A stretch of DNA of 6,268 bases. Source: an uncultured beta proteobacterium (GTDB lineage Bacteria > Pseudomonadota > Gammaproteobacteria > Burkholderiales > Rhodocyclaceae). The first letter of the stretch is position 1. Each line of letters starts with the position of its first letter. Positions 1-6,000 of this stretch are shown here, piece by piece. The position numbers were made by a program, and so were the translations under genes. The notes below the pieces were generated by a model. That model searched no databases and was not told the DNA's origin. It was given only the letters and a program-made list of their open reading frames with translations. The DNA lies in NCBI GenBank assembly GCA_903910495.1, contig CAIVZW010000461.1, positions 1 to 6,268 of the forward strand, written 5' to 3'.

Positions 1-154
1 AACTTTGCCAGTCTGCTGATGCCTGACTTCTGCGCGCGATGATGCGCCCGGTACTGGTTGTGTTTCCTGAACGCGGGAGCTTGTCCGTCGTGCTTTTGAT
101 GAACTGTTCTGAACGACATCAGTGCCAGCCGCTGGCCGGTATTGGCGATGAGCT

Positions 155-169
155 TGGCCGCCGTTTTGC
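155..169 (+). promoter_or_regulatory. Possible sigma-54 (-24/-12) promoter
   Basis: TGGCCG, five bases, then TTGC matches the RpoN layout TGGCAC-N5-TTGC: the invariant GG and GC are present with exactly ten bases between them, and 8 of the 10 specified bases agree. It would start transcription near 181, giving a leader of about 65 bases before the CoA-transferase start at 246. Only one short motif supports it and no activator site was recognised. A poor sigma-70 alternative (TTGCCC at 166 and TATTGT at 191, 19-base spacing) overlaps it. Confidence 0.3.
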
Positions 170-228
170 CCGATCATTCTGCGCCGCAGCTATTGTGCTG
201 GCGCATTTACCACTTTCCATTCATCAAT

Positions 229-234
229 GAGGAG
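229..234 (+). promoter_or_regulatory. Ribosome binding site of CoA-transferase
   Basis: GAGGAG lies 11 bases before the ATG at 246. It is the only strong Shine-Dalgarno match near this start and supports choosing 246, whose product begins directly with the family's normal N-terminus. Confidence 0.7.
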
Positions 235-245
235 TTAATTCCGAA

Positions 246-1748
246 ATGTCGCTACCTTTCCCGATACTAGCCGCCGAAGAAGCGGCGGAAATGATACAAA
301 ACGGCCAGAGCATCGGCTTCAGCGGTTTTACCGCCGCCGGGGCGGCCAAAGCGGTGCCGTTTGCCCTGGCGCAGAAAGCGCGCCGGGAGCATGCGGCCGG
401 CCGGCCATTCAAGGTCGGCGTGATGACCGGCGCCTCTACCGGCAAGTCGCTTGATGGCGCTCTGGCCGAGGCCGAAGCGATCAGCTTTCGTACGCCCTAT
501 CAGGGCAATGCCCTGCTGCGCAAGCAGATCAATTCCGGCCAGGTCAAATTTTTCGACATGCACTTGTCTTCAGTGGCGCAGAGCGTGCGTTACGGCTCTC
601 TTGGCAAAGTGCACTGGGCCGTAGTCGAGGCCTGCGACATTACGGCAGGCGGTGGCGTGGTGTTGTCCACTTCGGTGGGCAACTCGAATACCTACATGCG
701 TCTGGCCGACAAGGTCATCATCGAGCTGAACGCCAGGCATCCGGCTGCCCTGCTCGGCATGCACGATATTCTCGAGCCGAAGGATCCGCCAACGCGGCAG
801 GAGATTCCGATTTTCAGCGCGTCGGACCGGGTGGGTTCACCCATTTGCATCGTTGATCCGAAAAAGATTGTGGGTGTGGTGCTGACCGATCTGGCGGATG
901 AGTCCTCTGGGTTTGACGAGCCAACACCGGTAACCGACCAGATTGGCCAGAACGTCGCCGATTTCCTGGCGGCCGAGATGAAGATCGGGCGCATTCCTCG
1001 GGAATTCCTGCCCTTGCAGTCGGGCGTGGGCAATATCGCCAACGCAGTCCTGGCGGCTTTGGGTCAGAGCAAGGATATTCCGGCGTTCGAAATGTACACG
1101 GAAGTGCTGCAGGATTCCGTGGTGCCGCTGCTCGAGAACGGCCGTTGCAAGTTCGCCTCGACCTGCTCGCTGACCTTGAGTCCCGAAGCGATGAGCAAAG
1201 TGACGGGGAATCTCGACTACTACAAGAGTCGCATCATCATGCGCCCGCAGGAGATCTCCAATAATCCGGAAATCGTCAGGCGCCTGGGGATTGTGTCGAT
1301 GAACACGGCCATCGAGGTTGACCTGAGCGGCAACGTGAATTCGACGCACGTGATGGGCAAGACGATGATGAACGGCATCGGCGGCTCGGGCGATTTCACG
1401 CGTAATGCCTATCTGTCGATTTTCTCCTGCCCGTCGACGGCCAAGGGCGGGATGATTTCCGCTATCGTGCCGGTGGCCTCACACATGGACCACAGCGAGC
1501 ACTCGGTGCAGATCATCGTCACCGAACAGGGCGTGGCCGATCTGCGCGGCAAGGACCCGCACGAGCGCGCATTGTTGATCATCGAGAAATGCGCTCACCC
1601 GGATTACAAGGAACAATTGCGTGACTATCTGAAACTGGTGGGTCCGGGGAGCCATGAGCCGATGTCGCTGTCGATGGGCTTTGCCATGCACCGGCAGTTC
1701 CTGCGCCATGGAGACATGCGCCAGATCAAATGGGACGAGTATCGCTGA
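246..1748 (+). CDS. Acetyl-CoA hydrolase/transferase family protein, probable succinate CoA-transferase
   Basis: A class I CoA-transferase of the family that includes AarC (succinyl-CoA:acetate) and E. coli ScpC/YgfH (propionyl-CoA:succinate). These soluble enzymes move CoA between succinate and acetate or propionate through a glutamyl-CoA thioester. At 500 residues it has the usual full length for the group (about 490-510). Visible landmarks are GVGNIANAV (G260 onward), the segment EMYTEVLQD with E286 as the predicted catalytic glutamate, SGNVNSTH (S361-H368), and the glycine-rich IGGSGDF (I378-F384) expected near the CoA site. No signal peptide or membrane segment is present, so it should be cytosolic. 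Start ATG 246 has GAGGAG 11 bases upstream. It appears monocistronic: a hairpin follows the TGA and the next gene is 304 bases away. Family assignment is firm; the acyl acceptor (acetate or propionate) is inferred and cannot be settled from sequence alone. Simple hydrolase activity is less likely. Confidence 0.95.
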   Translation: MSLPFPILAAEEAAEMIQNGQSIGFSGFTAAGAAKAVPFALAQKARREHAAGRPFKVGVMTGASTGKSLDGALAEAEAISFRTPYQGNALLRKQINSGQVKFFDMHLSSVAQSVRYGSLGKVHWAVVEACDITAGGGVVLSTSVGNSNTYMRLADKVIIELNARHPAALLGMHDILEPKDPPTRQEIPIFSASDRVGSPICIVDPKKIVGVVLTDLADESSGFDEPTPVTDQIGQNVADFLAAEMKIGRIPREFLPLQSGVGNIANAVLAALGQSKDIPAFEMYTEVLQDSVVPLLENGRCKFASTCSLTLSPEAMSKVTGNLDYYKSRIIMRPQEISNNPEIVRRLGIVSMNTAIEVDLSGNVNSTHVMGKTMMNGIGGSGDFTRNAYLSIFSCPSTAKGGMISAIVPVASHMDHSEHSVQIIVTEQGVADLRGKDPHERALLIIEKCAHPDYKEQLRDYLKLVGPGSHEPMSLSMGFAMHRQFLRHGDMRQIKWDEYR

Positions 1749-1765
1749 TCTGGTTTTGTCTTGAG

Positions 1766-1787
1766 CAACCCCGCGCCAGCGGGGTTG
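1766..1787 (+). terminator. Terminator-like hairpin after CoA-transferase
   Basis: CAACCCCGC (1766-1774) and GCGGGGTTG (1779-1787) form a perfect 9-bp GC-rich stem with a four-base GCCA loop, starting 18 bases after the stop codon. This is the expected place for an intrinsic terminator. The following TCTCTCGG is only a weak T-tract, so termination may be partial or Rho-assisted. Confidence 0.6.
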
Positions 1788-1797
1788 TCTCTCGGAA

Positions 1798-1816
1798 TGG
1801 GTTGAAACTCAGCCCA
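1798..1816. other. Second short hairpin downstream of the terminator
   Basis: TGGGTTGA (1798-1805) and TCAGCCCA (1809-1816) form an 8-bp stem, with one G-T wobble and a three-base AAC loop. It stands 11 bases after the first hairpin and has no T-run. It may back up the terminator or protect the 3' end of the message; chance is also possible. Confidence 0.3.
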
Positions 1817-1957
1817 AGGCCATTGAGTGCCGAAACGCCTTACGCAGCGTTAAGTCCAACTGATTGTGCTTTCTCCGCATTTCCATTCGCGCACCCGGCA
1901 ATCCCGCAAAGCGATTGATCCGCTTCGTGGCTTCGTTCCGGCCCACCCTCCTCACGT
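1817..1957. other. Intergenic stretch without recognised features
   Basis: Between the tandem hairpins and the first operator-like palindrome I find no gene, RNA or repeat. A 62-codon open frame (1730-1918) starts inside the CoA-transferase end, runs across both hairpins, lacks a ribosome binding site and shows no protein-like composition. Confidence 0.5.
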
Positions 1958-1984
1958 CAAAACCATGCTATAAGTACGGTTTTG
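1958..1984. promoter_or_regulatory. 27-bp imperfect palindrome, possible operator
   Basis: CAAAACC (1958-1964) and GGTTTTG (1978-1984) are perfect inverted repeats. Continuing inward, 10 of the 13 positions in each arm are symmetric around T1971. It lies about 70 bases upstream of the adaptor gene in otherwise plain intergenic DNA, a position suited to a dimeric regulator. The inner half-site AGTACGG faintly recalls MerR-type dyads, but I do not see a matching -35/-10 pair around it and no regulator gene is in the window. Confidence 0.35.
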
Positions 1985-2016
1985 GTGCTGCAAGAATAAG
2001 GTAACCACGTTAGTAC

Positions 2017-2045
2017 TTGTGCAATTTTTTATATTAGAGTATTCT
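2017..2045 (+). promoter_or_regulatory. Candidate sigma-70 promoter of the efflux operon
   Basis: TTGTGC (2017-2022), a 17-base spacer, then TATTCT (2040-2045) gives a moderate -35/-10 pair in the most AT-rich part of the window. Transcription from it would start at about 2052-2053, at the ATG itself, giving a leaderless message. An alternative -10, TATATT at 2030-2035, is closer to consensus but has no good -35; it would give a leader of about 11 bases. Confidence 0.4.
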
Positions 2046-2049
2046 AATA
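2032..2049. promoter_or_regulatory. Perfect inverted repeat, likely operator for the efflux operon
   Basis: TATTAGA (2032-2038) and TCTAATA (2043-2049) are perfect 7-base arms around a GTAT spacer. A second palindrome, GTATT-CT-AATAC (2039-2050), overlaps it. The site covers both candidate -10 boxes and ends three bases before the adaptor ATG, the geometry expected if a repressor occludes RNA polymerase. RND operons are commonly controlled by TetR or MarR family repressors, but none is encoded in this window, so the regulator is unknown. Confidence 0.5.
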
Positions 2050-2052
2050 CAC

Positions 2053-3069
2053 ATGAAAAAGAAACCCTGCTCCGTTTCCCGTAACGCGCTCTCTTTCATG
2101 GTGGCGCTCGTGATCTCCTTTTCCGTGGCCGCGCAAAGCTTGCCGACGGTCGTGGTCGAGCCGCATGCAGTGGATTTGACCTTGCCGGTCGAGGCAACGG
2201 TCGAGGCGGTTGTGCAGAGCACGCTGACATCACAGGTCTCCGGTCGTGTCATGGAGATGCGCGTTGATGCCGGACAGAGCGTAAGGAAAGGGGAGTTGCT
2301 GATGCGCATTGATGCCCGCGAGGCGAGCGAAGTCGCAGCCGGCGCGTCGGCGCAGTACATCAATGCAAAGGCCAATTACGAGCGGATGCAGAATCTGCAG
2401 AAGCAGAATTTCATCAGTCTGGCCGCGTTGGACAAGGCCAAGGCGGACTTCGAGGCGGCCCAGGCCGTGCGCGGTCAGGCCGGAGTCAGTCTGGGCTATG
2501 CCAGCGTGACGGCCCCCATTTCGGGAATCGTCGCCCAGCGCCTGATCGAGCAGGGAGAAACGGCAACGCCAGGCAGGTCATTGCTGACCATCTACGACCC
2601 GAACGGCCTGCGCGTGACGGCCAGCATTCCGCAGTACCAGTTGCCACAGATGCGTAATGTCAAGCAGGCCAGGATCGAATTCCCTGAACTCGGGCAATGG
2701 ATCGAGGCGAAGGCGGTAAGTCTTTTGCCGACAGCCGATGTCGCCACGCACGTTTCGCAGGTGCGCGTGGCTTTGCCGGCGAATCTGAAGGACGTGATCC
2801 CCGGTATGTTTGCCCGCGTGCATTTCGTGGTCGGCCGCGCGCAGCGCCTGACCGTACCGGTCGCTGCCGTTGTTCGCCGCGGTGAAGTGGCGGCGGTCTA
2901 CGTGCAGAACGAACAGGGCGCCATGTCCTTGCGGCAACTGCGCCTAGGCGAGATGTCGGCTGGCGGCGAAATCGAGGTCTTGGCCGGACTGACCAGTGGT
3001 GAGCGTGTCGTACTTGACCCGATCAAGGCCGGCATCGCCCTGAAGTCAGCAAGTACGGCCGGGAAATAG
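2053..3069 (+). CDS. RND efflux system periplasmic adaptor subunit (membrane fusion protein)
   Basis: This 338-residue adaptor links an inner-membrane RND pump to a TolC-type outer-membrane channel across the periplasm. The N-terminus (MKKK, then a hydrophobic stretch to about residue 26) is a Sec signal peptide, probably cut near AAQ-SL at 25-28. There is no lipobox cysteine, so it is not an AcrA-like lipoprotein. In order follow the first half of the lipoyl domain (about 62-87, SGRVMEMRVDAGQSVRKGEL), a short alpha-helical hairpin (about 90-150), the second lipoyl half (about 153-185, TAPISGIVAQ), a beta-barrel domain and a membrane-proximal domain (about 270-330). The hairpin carries the TolC-docking motif RxxxLxxxxxxS as R111, L115 and S122. 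No Shine-Dalgarno sequence precedes ATG 2053. An in-frame TAG at 2035 and the intact signal peptide still fix this start. The stop is three bases before the pump start, so the two genes are one operon. Substrate is unknown. Confidence 0.94.
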   Translation: MKKKPCSVSRNALSFMVALVISFSVAAQSLPTVVVEPHAVDLTLPVEATVEAVVQSTLTSQVSGRVMEMRVDAGQSVRKGELLMRIDAREASEVAAGASAQYINAKANYERMQNLQKQNFISLAALDKAKADFEAAQAVRGQAGVSLGYASVTAPISGIVAQRLIEQGETATPGRSLLTIYDPNGLRVTASIPQYQLPQMRNVKQARIEFPELGQWIEAKAVSLLPTADVATHVSQVRVALPANLKDVIPGMFARVHFVVGRAQRLTVPVAAVVRRGEVAAVYVQNEQGAMSLRQLRLGEMSAGGEIEVLAGLTSGERVVLDPIKAGIALKSASTAGK

Positions 3070-3072
3070 GCG

Positions 3073-6000
3073 ATGGGGATCTCCGGACGCATCGCCCGTT
3101 TCTTCCAGGCGTCGCAAATGACGCCCTTGTTGGCGCTCGTCGCGCTGTTGATGGGCATTTTCGCCACCCTGGTGACGCCGCGCGAAGAAGAGCCGCAGAT
3201 CGATGTGACCATGGCCAGCGTCTTCGTCGCCTTCCCGGGGGCGTCGGCCAAGGACGTGGAAAATCTGGTGGCGACGCCGGCCGAGCAGGTGTTCTCGCGC
3301 ATGTCAGGCATCGAACACGTGTTCTCGGTGTCGCGCCCGGGCATGGCGGTCATCACCGTGCAGTTCGACGTCGGCGTCAAGTACAACGACGCGATCCTGC
3401 GCCTTTACGATACCGTCCATTCCAACCGCGACTGGCTGCCGCCCAATCTGGGCGTACAGGAGCCGATCATCAAGCCGAAGGGCATCGACGACGTGCCGAT
3501 CGTGGCGCTGACTTTCTGGACCTCTGACGAGCAGCGCTCGGCCTTTGACTTGCAGCAGGTGGCGCGCGCTGCGGAAATCGAGTTCAAGCGGATCAAGGGG
3601 ACGCGCGACATATCGACGATCGGCGGGCCGGATCACGTCATTCGCGTGGTGATGGACAGCGAGCGCATGAACGCCTTCGGCGTGACGCCGCAGGATCTCT
3701 CGGCGGCACTGAAAGTCGGCAATGCCCTGCAATCCTCGGGCAGGCTGGTGGCCGGCAATCGCGAGGTGCTGGTGCAGACCGGCACCTATCTCGAATCGGC
3801 GGCCGACGTCCGGCAACTGGTGGTGGCCGTGCGCGGCGATGCCAAGGGGCGCAAGCCGGTGTTCATGGGTGACGTGGCGCGCGTCGAAGACGGGCCCGAT
3901 CAGCCGGGACAATACGTGTGGTTCGGCAGCAAGGACGGAGAAGTTCCTGCGGTGACCATCCAGATTTCCAAGAAGCCCGGGGTCAATGCGGCCGATGTCG
4001 CCGATGGCGTGATTGCCCGTGTCGCCTCGCTCAAGGGAACGGTGATCCCGGAAGGCGTTGAAGTCACGGTCACCCGCAACTACGGCGAAACGGCGACTGA
4101 CAAGGCCCAGAAGCTGATCGGCAAGCTGGTCTTTGCCACCGCCTTCGTCGTCCTGCTGGTGTTCTTTGCGCTGGGACGGCGCGAGGCGCTGATCGTCGGT
4201 GTTGCGGTAACGCTGACGCTGGCCGCCACGCTCTTTGCTTCGTGGGCGTGGGGTTTCACGCTCAACCGCGTCTCGCTCTTTGCGCTGATTTTCTCGATCG
4301 GCATTCTGGTTGACGACGCCATCGTCGTTGTCGAGAACATTCACCGCTGGCAGGGGCTGTACCCCGGAAAACCCTTGCTTGAAATCATTCCCGATGCCGT
4401 CGATGAAGTCGGCGGGCCGACCATTCTTGCCACGCTGACGGTGATCGCCGCGCTGCTGCCGATGGCTTTCGTCAGCGGCCTGATGGGGCCGTATATGAGC
4501 CCGATCCCGATCAATTCGTCGATGGGCATGCTCATCTCGCTGGCCGTGGCTTTTGTCGTCACGCCATGGCTGGCGGCGCGGTTGTTGAAAAGCCACGCAA
4601 GCTCTTCCGACACGGAGAACACAGAGGGCACGGAGCACACAGAGAAAATCGATAAAAAGGTTTTCTCCGTGGGCTCTGTGAGCTCCGTGCCCTCTGTGTT
4701 GGAGGCGGTTTTTCGTCGTCTTCTAAATCCCTTCCTGGCAAAGAATACAGGCGCTGCGGCGCGCAAGAAACTGTTGCTGGCCATTGTCTTGCTGATCCTC
4801 GGCTCGGTGTCGCTGGCCGGCTTCAAGCTGGTCGTGCTCAAGATGCTCCCTTTCGACAACAAGAGTGAATTCCAGATCGTTCTCGACATGCCGGTCGGAA
4901 CGCCTCTGGAGGAAACGGCGCGGGTGCTGCGCGAGATTGGCGCCGAAGTGGCCAAGGTGCCGGAAGTGGTGAATTATCAGGCCTATGCCGGTACGGCTAG
5001 CCCGATCAATTTCAACGGTCTGGTGCGCCAGTATTATTTGCGCGCCTCGCCGGAGTCGGGCGACCTCCAGATCAATCTGGCCGACAAGAAGCATCGCTCG
5101 CGTGCCAGTCACGAGATCGCCGTGTCAGTGCGCGAAGCCGTCGAGGCCATTGGCCGCAAGTCCGGGGGCAACGCCAAGGTGGTCGAAGTGCCGCCTGGCC
5201 CGCCGGTGATGTCGCCGATTGTCGCCGAAGTTTACGGGCCGGATTACAAGGGACAGATCGCCGTCGCCAAGGGTGTGCGCAAGGTGCTGGAAAGCACGCC
5301 CGATCTCGTCGGCATCGACGATTCGGTACAGGCCGATGCCAGGAAAACCGTGCTCCATGTGCTGCAAAGCAAGGCCGCCTTGCTTGGCGTGGCCCAGAGC
5401 GACATCGTCGACGTGGTGCGCATGGGTCTAGCCGGCGAGGACGTGACGCCGGTGCATAACGCCGACTCGAAATTCGGGATTCCGGTGCGTGTCATGCTGC
5501 CCGCCGAAAAACAGAGTTCTCTGGAGGCGCTGCTCAAGCTCAAGGTACGCTCCAGGGAAGGGCAACTGGTACCGGTTTCCGAAGTCGTCGAGGTGCGTGA
5601 ACAGCCGCGCGAAAAGACGGTCTTTCACAAGGATCTGCTGCCGGTGGTTTACGTCTTCGGCGACATGGGCGGCAAGCTCGATTCGCCGCTTTACGGAATG
5701 TTCGATGCGCGTGGCGAGATAGTCGGCAAGCCGCTGGAACAGGGCGGTACTTTGGGTGAATGGTTCATCAGACAGCCTTCCGACCCCTATGCCGGCTACA
5801 GCATCAAGTGGGATGGCGAGTGGCAGGTGACCTACGAGACCTTCCGCGACATGGGCATTGCCTACGCTGTCGGACTCATTCTCATCTACCTGCTGGTGGT
5901 GGCGCACTTCAAGAGCTATCTGGTGCCGCTGGTGATCATGGCGCCGATCCCGTTGACCATCATCGGCGTGATGCCCGGCCATGCGCTGCTCGGCAGCCAA

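Larger units (their letters stand above)
1..245. other. Upstream non-coding region
   Basis: I see no supportable gene here. All three forward frames entering from the left edge stop early (stops at 17-19, 24-26 and 40-42), so at most the last few codons of an upstream gene could be present; which frame, if any, cannot be decided. A 63-codon open frame at 39-230 has no ribosome binding site and no recognisable protein character. The stretch holds a sigma-54-like promoter motif (155-169) and the ribosome binding site of the CoA-transferase (229-234), so it most likely serves as that gene's control region. Confidence 0.6.

Noticed and set aside
101..114. GAAC-T-GTTC-T-GAAC overlapping palindromes, considered as a LexA-type box
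   Set aside because: The spacing (one base between GAAC and GTTC, six between the direct GAAC copies) does not match known LexA operators, and nothing else here suggests SOS control.
39..230. 63-codon open frame on the + strand before the CoA-transferase
   Set aside because: It has no ribosome binding site, starts near the window edge with ATG-ATG and has no recognisable features. It would also run over the sigma-54-like motif.
837..1349. 170-codon open frame on the - strand
   Set aside because: It is opposite conserved CoA-transferase sequence including the catalytic segment and is explained by codon bias on the + strand.
1730..1918. 62-codon open frame spanning the end of the CoA-transferase and the intergenic region
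   Set aside because: It runs through the terminator hairpin, lacks a ribosome site and has an unremarkable composition.
3304..4638. 444-codon open frame on the - strand
   Set aside because: It lies wholly opposite the pump gene, is rich in His, Arg, Gln and Asp as expected from reading GC-rich codons backwards, and has no domain character. The + strand reading is a clear RND transporter.
4611..4700. CRISPR array
   Set aside because: The repeat units are nine bases, contiguous and inverted around a centre, with no spacers. It is a palindromic repeat element.
4611..4700. Intrinsic terminator inside the pump gene
   Set aside because: The stem is long, but no T-tract follows the right arm (TTGGAGGCGG), and the reading frame continues with conserved RND sequence.
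4341..4955. 204-codon open frame on the - strand containing the T-E-x/S-V-x peptide
   Set aside because: The repeat peptide appears only because the element is palindromic. The rest is an antisense shadow of the pump gene.
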